DNA of 32,451 bases. It comes from Clostridium sp. CAG:253. Its GTDB lineage: Bacteria; Bacillota; Clostridia; Lachnospirales; Lachnospiraceae. Below are positions 15,063-22,456 of the stretch, one piece after another (the stretch's first letter is position 1; each line of letters begins with the position of its first letter). The stretch covers positions 59,356 to 91,806 of the forward strand of contig FR887333.1 in NCBI GenBank assembly GCA_000436755.1, read 5' to 3'. The notes beneath the pieces are model-generated. The model had not been told where the DNA came from. It ran no database searches and saw only the letters and a program-made list of their open reading frames with translations. The position numbers and the translations under genes were made by a program.

Positions 15063-15893
15063 TCACAAAGTTTCATTCATACTTCCCATTCTATATCCAA
15101 ACATGTCCATTGAAACATAATCAAAACCAATTTCTTTGAATTTATCATATATCTTATTTCTTACTTCATTTTTCATCATTTTTTCAATCTCATCAGGAGA
15201 AAGTTCTATTCTTGCAATTATCCCGCTTTCTTTTTCTCCATGAATTCTCACTCTCACCTGAGAAAGATTAAATTGCATCAGATATTCCTCAGCCAGTTCA
15301 ACCATTTTTAATTTTTCACGATTTATCGTTTCACCGTAGACAAATCTGGATGAAAGACATGCGAATGAAGGTTTTGACCAGGTTGAAAGTCCCATGTTTT
15401 TTGAAAGTTCACGAATCTCAGATTTATAAAGACCGACGTGTCGAAGCGGGCTCTTTATTCCAAGTTCTGCAACCGCCTTAAGTCCCGGCCTGTAATCTCC
15501 ATTATCATCCATATTTGAACCTTCTGCCACATATTCTATTCCGTTTTTATGAATTATATCAAGGATTTTGCTAAACAGTTCCTTTTTACACAGATAACAG
15601 CGGTTCTTTGGATTTTTTGAAAATCCGTCTATATCCAGTTCCTCAGATTCACATATAAACTGACGGATATTTTCACGTTCACAAAATGCTTTCGCCTCAT
15701 TAAGTTCCCTGACAGGAAACGAACATGACACTGCCGTAACAGCAACTGCTTTTTCTCCAAGAACATCATGCGCTACTTTCATGAGAAATGTAGAGTCCAC
15801 CCCGCTTGAAAAAGCAATCGCAACACTTCCCAATTCTTTAAGATAGTTTTTTAAATTTTCTAATTTTTCTTCTTTACTCACAGTAGTTCCCAT
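15063..15893 (-). CDS. larE: Sacrificial sulfur transferase LarE
   Basis: LarE is a PP-loop ATP pyrophosphatase that adenylates the pyridinium carboxylates and adds sulfur, yielding the dithio precursor that LarC metallates. The 276-residue protein carries the PP-loop as FSSGVDST (about 28-35), then CYLCKKELF and KPSFACLSSRF. Cysteines 99, 102 and 179 are present. L. plantarum LarE uses a single sacrificial cysteine in the last motif, while other LarEs use three to hold an iron-sulfur cluster; the three here suggest the cluster type (inference). Start at 15893 follows AAAGGTG; an in-frame GTG at 15908 overlaps that site. First gene of the lar operon. Confidence 0.93.
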   Translation of the reverse strand: MGTTVSKEEKLENLKNYLKELGSVAIAFSSGVDSTFLMKVAHDVLGEKAVAVTAVSCSFPVRELNEAKAFCERENIRQFICESEELDIDGFSKNPKNRCYLCKKELFSKILDIIHKNGIEYVAEGSNMDDNGDYRPGLKAVAELGIKSPLRHVGLYKSEIRELSKNMGLSTWSKPSFACLSSRFVYGETINREKLKMVELAEEYLMQFNLSQVRVRIHGEKESGIIARIELSPDEIEKMMKNEVRNKIYDKFKEIGFDYVSMDMFGYRMGSMNETL

Positions 15894-15913
15894 ATTACAC
15901 CTTTCCACTCTCT

Positions 15914-15943
15914 ATATAACTTTTTATATGATGCAAAGTTCAA
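15914..15943 (-). promoter_or_regulatory. Possible lar operon promoter inside the repeat
   Basis: TTGAAC (15943-15938), 18 bases, TTATAT (15919-15914). The -35 falls within repeat copy C, as for pepD and copy F. The -10 is weak. Confidence 0.4.
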
Positions 15944-15986
15944 AATACCTTTTAACCCCATCAAAATACCTTTTGAACCCAAAATC
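15930..15986. repeat. Palindromic intergenic repeat, copy C (overlapping double)
   Basis: Two overlapping units in inverted orientation: GATGCAAAGTTCAAAATACC then TTTTAACCCCATC, and directly TCAAAATACCTTTTGAACCC. Cores TACC are 24 bases apart. It lies 36 bases upstream of larE. Confidence 0.65.
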
Positions 15987-16045
15987 CTAATGTTTAAAAT
16001 TAAAATCCTCTTCTCTTAAGTATAACAGAAATTTAAATCTGTAGT

Positions 16046-16136
16046 CAAAAAAAAGAACCGCCTGGAGAAGCGATTCTTAAAGGAGAAGGTATGAAAAAAA
16101 TTTAAGCACTTATCAAATGATTTCGTTTCATTTGAT
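16046..16136 (-). ncRNA. Candidate anti-Shine-Dalgarno small RNA 1
   Basis: A free-standing unit of about 90 nt between rpsR and larE. The inferred 5' end (16136) begins a perfect 9-bp hairpin, AUCAAAUGA / UCAUUUGAU with a 7-base loop (16136-16112). A single-stranded linker follows that contains CAUACCUUCUCCUUU (16093-16079), the complement of a ribosome site plus start codon. It ends in an intrinsic terminator, AAGAAUCGC-UUCUCCAG-GCGGUUCUU (16078-16053) plus six further U; the loop repeats CUUCUCC. The layout (5' hairpin, C/U-rich linker, terminator) is that of Firmicute anti-SD regulators such as RsaE/RoxS. No Rfam family is claimed. The plus strand reads as a four-codon ORF after AAAGGAGAAGGT, considered coincidental. 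Confidence 0.6.
16047..16078 (-). terminator. Terminator of candidate small RNA 1
   Basis: 9-bp stem with one A-C mismatch, 8-base loop, and an uninterrupted run of T at its 3' side on the minus strand. Confidence 0.85.
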
Positions 16137-16142
16137 GGTTAT

Positions 16143-16190
16143 ATATTACCTAACTATTATGAATGTGCAATGTTTTTTTTGTTAATAGTT
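16143..16190 (-). promoter_or_regulatory. Promoter and inverted repeat upstream of small RNA 1
   Basis: TTGCAC (16170-16165), 16 bases, TAATAT (16148-16143), placing the start on an A at 16136. Inverted repeat arms AACTATTA (16152-16159) and TAATAGTT (16183-16190) flank the -35 with a 23-base gap, a possible operator. Confidence 0.45.
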
Positions 16191-16303
16191 TGTGAACGGT
16201 AACATAACATTTTATTACAAATTAAATTTTCCGTATATTTGATAATTGATTTTGTGTATTTTTTCATTTTAATATGTTTTAGAAATCGAATATAAAGCAA
16301 AAC

Positions 16304-16343
16304 AAAAACCCACTCTGACAGATAAGTCTGACAAAATGGGTTT
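16304..16343 (-). terminator. Intrinsic terminator after rpsR
   Basis: Outer stem AAACCCA/TGGGTTT, inner CAGA/TCTG with interior loops, then TTTGTTTTG on the minus strand, 22 bases past the rpsR stop. The remaining 16171-16303 stretch is AT-rich with nothing else recognisable. Confidence 0.75.
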
Positions 16344-16364
16344 TATTTATAAAACAGTTTTTAA

Positions 16365-16625
16365 TTAGTCTGTTGTATATGGCATAATTGCAACGTGTCT
16401 TGCACGCTTGATTGCAACTGTTAAAGCTCTCTGATGCTTAGCACAGTTTCCTGTAATTCTTCTAGGAAGAATTTTTCCTCTTTCAGAGACATATCTCTTT
16501 AACTTGTTTACATCTTTATAATCAATTACATCATGCTCTTTGTCTGCACAGAAAGCACAAACCTTTTTTCTTCTACGCATAGGTCTTCTTCTTGCGCCTT
16601 CTCTATCGCTCTTATTGTAAGCCAT
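16365..16625 (-). CDS. rpsR: 30S ribosomal protein S18
   Basis: Small-subunit protein S18, which pairs with S6 on the platform of the 30S subunit. The 86 residues show a basic N-terminal arm ([17 protein letters not shown]), the core [42 protein letters not shown] split across the middle, and a short end MPYTTD. Cys 23 and 26 form a CxxC pair with a third Cys at about 60, suggesting a metal-binding variant. GGAGG lies eight bases upstream. Last gene of rpsF-ssb-rpsR. Confidence 0.98.
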   Translation of the reverse strand: MAYNKSDREGARRRPMRRRKKVCAFCADKEHDVIDYKDVNKLKRYVSERGKILPRRITGNCAKHQRALTVAIKRARHVAIMPYTTD

Positions 16626-16667
16626 GTCGAAATCCTCCTTAATTTTTCAGTAATGTTTTTACAAACA

Positions 16668-17132
16668 TTAACACTTAAATGGTAATTCCTCTTCGATGGC
16701 ATCCGGAATATTCATAAAGCCATCACCTGCTGCCTGAGTAGGTTCTGGTCTTGTCGGTGCTGCTGCACCTGCCTGCTGGTAGCCGCCGCCTGCATTCTCT
16801 GATGCTGCCGCCTTACTCTCAGCAAATTCCTGTTCTTCTACAACAACATCCGTTGTATAAACACGATTACCATCTTTGTTTGTGTAGCTGCCTGTCTGAA
16901 TACGACCTGTCGCTACAATTTTGGTACCCTGATGAAGGTATCTTTCTGCAAATTCTGCTCCTCTGCCAAATACTACGCAGTTGATAAAATCTGCTGTCTG
17001 CTCATCACCCTGGCGTCTAAATCTACGATCTACTGCAAGTGTATATCTTGCAACGGCTGTCTGATTTTCTCCTGCTGAATATCTAATCTCAGGGTCTCTT
17101 GTCAGACGTCCCATTAAAATAACCTTATTCAT
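16668..17132 (-). CDS. ssb: Single-stranded DNA-binding protein
   Basis: SSB binds single-stranded DNA in replication and repair and recruits partners through its C-terminal tip. Of 154 residues, about 1-105 form the OB fold (MNKVILMGRLTRDPEIRY, VARYTLAVDRRF, DFINCVVFGRGAEFAERYL, GRIQTGSYTNKDGNRVYTTD). A Gly/Ala/Gln/Pro-rich linker follows and the tip is EEELPFKC. Most SSB tips end at LPF; here two extra residues follow, which may weaken partner binding. The ribosome site AAGGAAGG can pair with TCCTT just before the ATG, so translation may depend on ribosomes finishing rpsF, whose stop is 20 bases upstream. Confidence 0.97.
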   Translation of the reverse strand: MNKVILMGRLTRDPEIRYSAGENQTAVARYTLAVDRRFRRQGDEQTADFINCVVFGRGAEFAERYLHQGTKIVATGRIQTGSYTNKDGNRVYTTDVVVEEQEFAESKAAASENAGGGYQQAGAAAPTRPEPTQAAGDGFMNIPDAIEEELPFKC

Positions 17133-17152
17133 GAAGGAAACACCTTCCTTTC

Positions 17153-17440
17153 TTATGCTTCCTGTCTAACGCATAAGTATCTAAGAACATTGTCCATGAT
17201 GCGAACTGCCTGCTCAAGCTGTGCCGGAACACCTGCTTCTGCATCAAACTGGATGAAGTAGTAGAATCCCTCTTTCATATGCTGAATTTCGTAAGCAAGC
17301 TTCTTCTTGCCCCATTCCTCAACATTTGTAATGTTACCGCCGAATTTTGTGACATACTCTTTTGCCTTCTCGACAGTAGCTACTCTTGCATCGTCCTCGA
17401 TCTTTGCATTGACAACTAATGCTAATTCATATTTGTTCAT
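17153..17440 (-). CDS. rpsF: 30S ribosomal protein S6
   Basis: S6 binds the central domain of 16S rRNA together with S18. The 95-residue protein opens MNKYELALVVNAKI, has the EEWGKKKLAYEIQHMKEGFYYFIQF block and ends MDNVLRYLCVRQEA, the usual family length. The start at 17440 follows AAAAGGAGG; the spacing (11 bases) is long. The frame is open upstream for 22 codons but those residues do not belong to S6. Its promoter lies at 17578-17606, leaving an about 130-nt leader with a hairpin (TGTGT/ACACA near 17513-17526) and a long-range GCTCTTTTC/GAAGAGAGC pairing that brackets it. Confidence 0.98.
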   Translation of the reverse strand: MNKYELALVVNAKIEDDARVATVEKAKEYVTKFGGNITNVEEWGKKKLAYEIQHMKEGFYYFIQFDAEAGVPAQLEQAVRIMDNVLRYLCVRQEA

Positions 17441-17577
17441 AGCTGTCTGTACCTCCTTTTGGTCTCTGGCTCTCTTCATGACTCCGACTTTGCGTGATAA
17501 TCTCAAAATCGATGTGTTTCAACACACTTTGTCCTAACAGAAAAGAGCAAGGAAAAATTAACGTATCACAGTTTCTT

Positions 17578-17606
17578 ATCATATCACATAATTTTGTCCC
17601 ATGCAA
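17578..17606 (-). promoter_or_regulatory. Promoter of rpsF-ssb-rpsR
   Basis: TTGCAT (17606-17601), 17 bases, TATGAT (17583-17578). It starts just downstream of the DUF951 stop. Confidence 0.7.
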
Positions 17607-17630
17607 GCACTTTTTTCAAAAAATGAAAAA

Positions 17631-17816
17631 TCACAAAAACCCCCTAAAACCTTTCTCCACCTGTTTTCTTGGCAGCATAACCTGATGGTCACACCCCGTA
17701 CAGCGAAGCCTAATATCCATTCCTACTCTCTTTATCTCCCATGCATTAGTCCCGCATGGATGCGTTTTTTTCATTTTTATTATGTCACCTATTTTAAAAT
17801 CAATTTTATCTGTCAT
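17631..17816 (-). CDS. DUF951 family protein
   Basis: A 61-residue protein of the DUF951 (YyzM-like) family, function unknown. The full family pattern is seen: FKIGDIIKMKKTHPCGTNAWEI split by a glycine turn, then RVGMDIRLRCTGCDHQVMLPR and a KGFRG end. Cys 21 with C39-TG-C42 suggests a small metal-binding beta fold. GAAGGAG lies four bases before the ATG. It starts two bases after the stop of the substrate-binding lipoprotein gene. In other Firmicutes this family is often found near rpsF, as here. Confidence 0.92.
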   Translation of the reverse strand: MTDKIDFKIGDIIKMKKTHPCGTNAWEIKRVGMDIRLRCTGCDHQVMLPRKQVEKGFRGFL

Positions 17817-17818
17817 CT

Positions 17819-19891
17819 CTACTCCTTCATCTCTACATTCTGAATTTCGTTTATCCAGTCATAGTATGTTGTCGTATCTTTTGTCATTGTGTCCATCTTT
17901 ATCCTTGAGGCACTAAACATTATAATTCTCTGCTTTTGACAGATTGGCACTTCAACTGCCTGTTCTAATATCGTGTTAAATGCTTTTCTATATGTTTTTT
18001 TCTTTCTTTCCGCACGCACTGTCTCATCAGTCTTTTTCAAATAAGCGGAAAACATTGGCATTTTCATGCCAAACATACTTTTTTGTGATGTATATTTTCT
18101 GCTTAATCTGAAGCCATATGATATATCTGTTTTTGCACACCATAATTGTGCATTTTTGATAGTTTTTTTAGACATCATCTGCTTTTTAGACACTGAAACA
18201 ATTTTAAGTTCAATTCCTAATTTTTCCAACAGCTCAGAAGACTTTTTTACCATTGGATAAAGCATATTTTTTCTGCCGTTTTCTATCATTATGCGATATG
18301 TTTTTGATGCTTTTTCAGGTACGCTCTCGATAACTCCGTTTTCATCAAACTTATATCCTGCTTTCTCGAGATACTTTTGTGCAGCTTCTACAGTTGCCAT
18401 ATTTCTCTCTTCATCACTCATATCATCATTGTATATCTCGCCACCATCTGCCGAGTCACTGTAAGCTCTGTTATAATTCTTATCTTCAACTGCCGGCGAA
18501 AGCCATGAATCTGATGTAAACGGATAATTTATTATTTTTACTTTGTCTGAAAGTTCTTCTTTCATGTTTATCCTTTGGGCACTGATAACCGATGCTATCG
18601 CTTTTCTCAATGCTATTGACTCATTAGAACCTCCGTCGCCTCCGACGCTCACATTTTTTGCATTTATTCCTATATAACTAAACTTATTTTCGGCAACAAA
18701 GCGTGTATTTATCTGATTTCCCGACAATTCTTCGTTTGAATTTGCCTTAGCTATCCACTCCAGATTATCACCTGTTATGTCCTTTGACATTACATCAACT
18801 ACACCATGGGTAATCTCTGTCACTTCAGCAACATGATTTAGAGCATCATCATTATTTTTTCCAGTGTCATCACTCTTTTCACCGCCATTCTGTTCACCCG
18901 CGGTATCCTGCTGTGCTGCCACATTTTCCTGTTTTACCGCCTGAGCAATATGTTTTTCAGCCTTTTTTAAAATGCTGTGCATTTCTTTTATCTGGACAAA
19001 AGCAGTTTTAGGGCAGCCGTTAAAATAAAGTTCATTATATGTGTAATATACAATTTTCTTTTCATACTTTACATATCTGTATGGTCCTGCACCCATAGGA
19101 GATTTTTTGTTGGCACAAACTGACGATATATCTCCTTTTTTAAATCCAAAATTACCTTTTTTGTAATTATATCTTTGTTCATTTCCATAATAATGCAATG
19201 GACATATAGGAATATGCAGTGACTTAATTGTATCATCGCTGTAACCGGATGTTATAAGAGTAAGACTATACTTTCCTGTCTTTCTGATACCGGCTATTTT
19301 CTTCACTTTCTTTTTCTTTCTGTATTTTTTCAGACCCAGAATATTTTGTCTGCCAAGTTGTTCGTCACCTTTATACGAACTGTCACAAAATACATACATC
19401 GAAAAAATAACATCATCAACAGTCACTTTCTCCCCATCACTAAAAAACATTCCTTTATCTAAATTTATCTTGTAGAATGTTTTATTTTTCTTTTTGTTAT
19501 ATTGTACCGATATATCTGCCGGTCCGTAATAAGTGTAACCGTTATCTTTATATTTTCTTACTTCACCATCAATTCCTTTATAAACAGTTTTTCCTTTTCT
19601 GTCACTTGTCACAAGATATGCCTGAGTAAGTCTGACAACTTCTTTATCCCCATTACTTTTTGCTGTAAAAGGATTAAAGTTTTTATTCAATCTGTCGCAT
19701 CCTATAATAATCGGCGAGTCTGCCTGTCCGTCACCTTTTCCTGTCGCTTTGGAATTTCCTTTCTCAGCCGCAACAGTTACCTTCGGCTTTGGCTTTGGTT
19801 CTTTTTTTATTTTCTTTGTACACCCTGTCATACCGATAGCCATCGAAAAGCAAAGTAATATACTTAGGAATTTTCTTGTTTTGTTTCTCAT
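17819..19891 (-). CDS. ABC-type solute-binding lipoprotein (SBP_bac_5-like), orphan
   Basis: A 690-residue exported lipoprotein. The signal peptide ends in the lipobox AIGMTGC with Cys24 as lipidation site, followed by a Lys/Pro-rich spacer (KKIKKEPKPKPKVTV). The body matches the oligopeptide-binding family 5: NKNFNPF, a LDKGMFFSDGEKVTVDDVIFS block at about 150, and SPMGAGPYRY near 270. An about 60-residue polar insert (about 310-370, Gln/Asp/Asn-rich) interrupts it. LRKAIASVISAQRI and YNRAYSD follow. No permease or ATPase genes adjoin, so its substrate and partner are unknown. GGAGG precedes the ATG; it starts 22 bases after the Nudix gene. Confidence 0.82.
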   Translation of the reverse strand: MRNKTRKFLSILLCFSMAIGMTGCTKKIKKEPKPKPKVTVAAEKGNSKATGKGDGQADSPIIIGCDRLNKNFNPFTAKSNGDKEVVRLTQAYLVTSDRKGKTVYKGIDGEVRKYKDNGYTYYGPADISVQYNKKKNKTFYKINLDKGMFFSDGEKVTVDDVIFSMYVFCDSSYKGDEQLGRQNILGLKKYRKKKKVKKIAGIRKTGKYSLTLITSGYSDDTIKSLHIPICPLHYYGNEQRYNYKKGNFGFKKGDISSVCANKKSPMGAGPYRYVKYEKKIVYYTYNELYFNGCPKTAFVQIKEMHSILKKAEKHIAQAVKQENVAAQQDTAGEQNGGEKSDDTGKNNDDALNHVAEVTEITHGVVDVMSKDITGDNLEWIAKANSNEELSGNQINTRFVAENKFSYIGINAKNVSVGGDGGSNESIALRKAIASVISAQRINMKEELSDKVKIINYPFTSDSWLSPAVEDKNYNRAYSDSADGGEIYNDDMSDEERNMATVEAAQKYLEKAGYKFDENGVIESVPEKASKTYRIMIENGRKNMLYPMVKKSSELLEKLGIELKIVSVSKKQMMSKKTIKNAQLWCAKTDISYGFRLSRKYTSQKSMFGMKMPMFSAYLKKTDETVRAERKKKTYRKAFNTILEQAVEVPICQKQRIIMFSASRIKMDTMTKDTTTYYDWINEIQNVEMKE

Positions 19892-19913
19892 TTTCTACCT
19901 CCGCAAAATATAC

Positions 19914-20537
19914 CTAAATTCTCAAAAATGCAAACGGATCATTTTTATCACTGTGTAAAAAGTTTATAAGAAGATACGCACCTCTTATTGTAACTATCTC
20001 TTCTTTGAGAATTTTCTTTACCATTGCTTTGTCCGCAATTACTACTTCAATATCCTCCGATGCCTCATTTCCGGCATTAGAAGGTGTTCCCACTGCATAT
20101 CCGAAAACAGCTGTATCACATTCGTCTGACATTCCCTGATTTTGTGTAAACGGTCTTTTAAGACAGTCATCATAGTCCGTGAACGGCTCAAATGTAAGTC
20201 CTGTTTCCTCTTTCATTTCCCTGACAGCAGCCTGTTCTGAAGTCTCCCCCTCGTCAATAAGACCTGCGGGAAGTTCGTAAATATATTTATTTATAGGATA
20301 ACGGTACTGTCTTACCATAACTATTTTTTCAGGGTCATCTTTAAGAACCGCATACATAACCGTTCCGTCTGCTTTCAGTTCTCCTGTCTGGCACATAAGG
20401 TCTCCGTCTTTTCTTCTTGTCGCAAAATAGTATGGATGCTCCCTTCCGTTTTTGTCAACGGCATTTAATTCATACATATTTAAATACTTGTTATCCGTCT
20501 GCTTCTTCATTCCCCTTACATGTTCTCTCTCACTCAT
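19914..20537 (-). CDS. Nudix hydrolase (ADP-ribose pyrophosphatase-like)
   Basis: A 207-residue Nudix enzyme, likely hydrolysing ADP-ribose or a related nucleoside diphosphate sugar. The Nudix box is complete (about 92-114: G-x5-E-x7-REMKEETGL). VMVRQYRYPINKYIYELPAG before the box is typical of the ADP-ribose pyrophosphatase group. I place the start at 20537, where TGAGGA sits six bases upstream; an ATG at 20549 with a distant GGAGG is the alternative. It lies in a run of closely spaced genes, 92 bases after the YbaK-type gene and 22 before the lipoprotein gene. Confidence 0.85.
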   Translation of the reverse strand: MSEREHVRGMKKQTDNKYLNMYELNAVDKNGREHPYYFATRRKDGDLMCQTGELKADGTVMYAVLKDDPEKIVMVRQYRYPINKYIYELPAGLIDEGETSEQAAVREMKEETGLTFEPFTDYDDCLKRPFTQNQGMSDECDTAVFGYAVGTPSNAGNEASEDIEVVIADKAMVKKILKEEIVTIRGAYLLINFLHSDKNDPFAFLRI

Positions 20538-20629
20538 ATTAATCCTCATTTCTGAGCAAATCCTCCCAAAATAATGCAACAAAAACTATCTGCTTTTGCT
20601 CAATAACAAACAGCCCTATTTATTTAATT

Positions 20630-21109
20630 TTAATGCATTATAATATCCGCATATTTTCCGTTTGTGACCTTAATAAGGTCATCAGGTTTAAGTATTATCT
20701 GAAGTCCAAGCCTTCCTCCGCTGACAATTATTTTGTCATGCTCTTTTGCACTTTCATTTATCACTGTAGGATAACTCTTTTTCATACCGATTGGAGTACA
20801 TCCTCCCCTTATATAACCTGTAACTGCATTTATGTCTTTCACATGAAGCATTTCAATGTTTTTCTCCCCGACTTCCTTTGCAGCCTTTTTCATATCCATC
20901 TCTTTGTCAACCGGAATGGCAAATACATAATATTTTCCACTTTTGCCAACCGTCACAAGTGTCTTAAAACTCATATCATAGCTCTGTCCAAGCATATCTG
21001 CTATTGATACCCCGTCTTTAAAGTCATCACACTCATATTTTTTTAATTCATAATCTACCTTATTTCTGTCAAGTATACGAACTGCATTAGTCTTGACTTC
21101 TTTACCCAT
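20630..21109 (-). CDS. ybaK: YbaK/EbsC-type aminoacyl-tRNA deacylase
   Basis: A 159-residue protein of the YbaK/ProX editing family. YbaK removes cysteine mischarged on tRNA-Pro. Visible blocks are TNAVRILDRNKVDYEL, SFKTLVTVGKSGKYYVFAIP with the usual lysine after F, KKAAKEVGEKNIEML, and GYIRGGCTPIGMKK with the GGxxP(I/V)G loop. The end IIVSGGRLGLQIILKPDDLIKV is also typical. AAAGGCG lies upstream of the ATG. It starts 21 bases after the polysaccharide deacetylase gene. Confidence 0.93.
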   Translation of the reverse strand: MGKEVKTNAVRILDRNKVDYELKKYECDDFKDGVSIADMLGQSYDMSFKTLVTVGKSGKYYVFAIPVDKEMDMKKAAKEVGEKNIEMLHVKDINAVTGYIRGGCTPIGMKKSYPTVINESAKEHDKIIVSGGRLGLQIILKPDDLIKVTNGKYADIIMH

Positions 21110-21130
21110 TGTATACCACGCCTTTCATTA

Positions 21131-22441
21131 TTATTTTAACCGAAACGAACTATAGGTTTCCCCATTCTTCATAGCCTTTCTGCAATCAGAAAGTTCACTT
21201 ACCGTAACAAGCTGATATCCTCTCTTTACAAGAGCAGGAATAATCTTTTTAGAAGCGTCAGCCGTACTTTCATATAAATCATGCATAAGAACAATATCAC
21301 CATCTTTAACATTTTTCAAGACAGCATTTGTGACGTATGCAGAATTTCTGTTTTTCCAATCCAATGTATCTACAGACCACAATACAATCGGTGTTTTTAT
21401 TATGCCGTCAATTGTTTTATTGTGATTTCCTCCGGGTGGTCTTGTAATTATGGTTTTCTTTCCGATAACTTTCTTTAACTCAGAATTTGTCTGGTCAATC
21501 TGTTTTCTTATCTCTGCTTTGCTGCAGCCTGAAAGAATTTTATGCTCATATGTATGATTTCCGATTTCACAACCCATTTTATCAATCTTTTTTACAATTG
21601 ATTTGTAAGAAGCAATTCTGTTTCCCACCTCAAAAAATGTAGCTGCCGAATCATATTTTTTTAACACTTTCAAAATCGTATTTGTATTCTTTGACGGCCC
21701 ATCATCATATGTAAGTGCAACCAGCTTCTTTCCGGTATCAATTTTTCTATACAGTGCTCCTGTTTTCTTGAAATAGCACATATATTTTCCTATTTTCTTT
21801 TTACCGCTTACTTTTACACCGTTTTTGCCAAAATAATATTTCTTTCCGTTTATATTGATAAAACCGGCATGCATTGCACCATTGCTTTCAAAATAATATC
21901 CCTTGTTGTTTATATTTTTATATCCTATGGCAGCCTGTCCGTTTTCTTTTGCATAATATTTCTTACCATCAACCACAATCCATCTGTTTTTGGCAAGTGC
22001 AGCATTTTTATTGAAGAGATATATTACACCGTTTATCTTATATATACCTGTTGCCGCCGTACCGTTTTTTCTGAAATAATATGTCTTTTGATTTACCGTA
22101 AGCCATTTTTCTTTCAGTGCAACTCCGTTTTTATAATAATATTTTCCCTTTGCTGTTGTCACAAATCCATTTTTCTTGACGCCGGGTGTCTGTGAAGGCT
22201 TTGCCGTAGGCACAACGTCATCGTCAGGTTTTATTGTAGGTACAATGATAACACCCCCTGTCGCAGGGTTCGCCGTTGCATCTATAACACTTCCCGTCGC
22301 ATTTACTGCCGGCTCAGATTTAAGCCTTTCATAATATGCCGTAACTTTCTTTGGCTCTCCCGTATTTTTACCGCTTATAACATATAAACCTGCAATTATC
22401 AAACATATACTTAAAATTGCAATATTTCTTTTATTTCTCAC
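21131..22441 (-). CDS. Polysaccharide deacetylase with cell-wall-binding-type repeats
   Basis: A 436-residue secreted or membrane-anchored carbohydrate esterase family 4 protein, probably acting on peptidoglycan. A signal anchor spans about 7-22. A Pro/Thr-rich linker follows (50-90). Residues about 95-235 hold six to seven aromatic repeats of about 20 residues (GKYYYKNG, KTYYFRKNGTAATG, KKYYAKENGQAAIG, KGYYFESNGAM, KKYYFGKNGV), like choline- or glucan-binding repeats. The NodB domain (about 238-420) has every motif: TYDDGPS (D246, D247), HTYEH (H296, H300), RPPGG at 334, W355 in LWSVDT, and VLMHD (H387). It starts 15 bases after the asparaginase gene. Confidence 0.92.
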   Translation of the reverse strand: MRNKRNIAILSICLIIAGLYVISGKNTGEPKKVTAYYERLKSEPAVNATGSVIDATANPATGGVIIVPTIKPDDDVVPTAKPSQTPGVKKNGFVTTAKGKYYYKNGVALKEKWLTVNQKTYYFRKNGTAATGIYKINGVIYLFNKNAALAKNRWIVVDGKKYYAKENGQAAIGYKNINNKGYYFESNGAMHAGFININGKKYYFGKNGVKVSGKKKIGKYMCYFKKTGALYRKIDTGKKLVALTYDDGPSKNTNTILKVLKKYDSAATFFEVGNRIASYKSIVKKIDKMGCEIGNHTYEHKILSGCSKAEIRKQIDQTNSELKKVIGKKTIITRPPGGNHNKTIDGIIKTPIVLWSVDTLDWKNRNSAYVTNAVLKNVKDGDIVLMHDLYESTADASKKIIPALVKRGYQLVTVSELSDCRKAMKNGETYSSFRLK

Positions 22442-22456
22442 ATTTCTACCTCTCTT

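Noticed and set aside
16091..16105. Four-codon ORF (Met-Lys-Lys-Ile) after AAAGGAGAAGGT on plus
   Set aside because: The minus strand explains the same bases better as the linker of a small RNA with promoter and terminator; no plus-strand promoter was found.
17441..17577. S6:S18 autoregulatory motif in the rpsF leader
   Set aside because: A structured leader is present, but the conserved CCG bulge of that motif could not be found.
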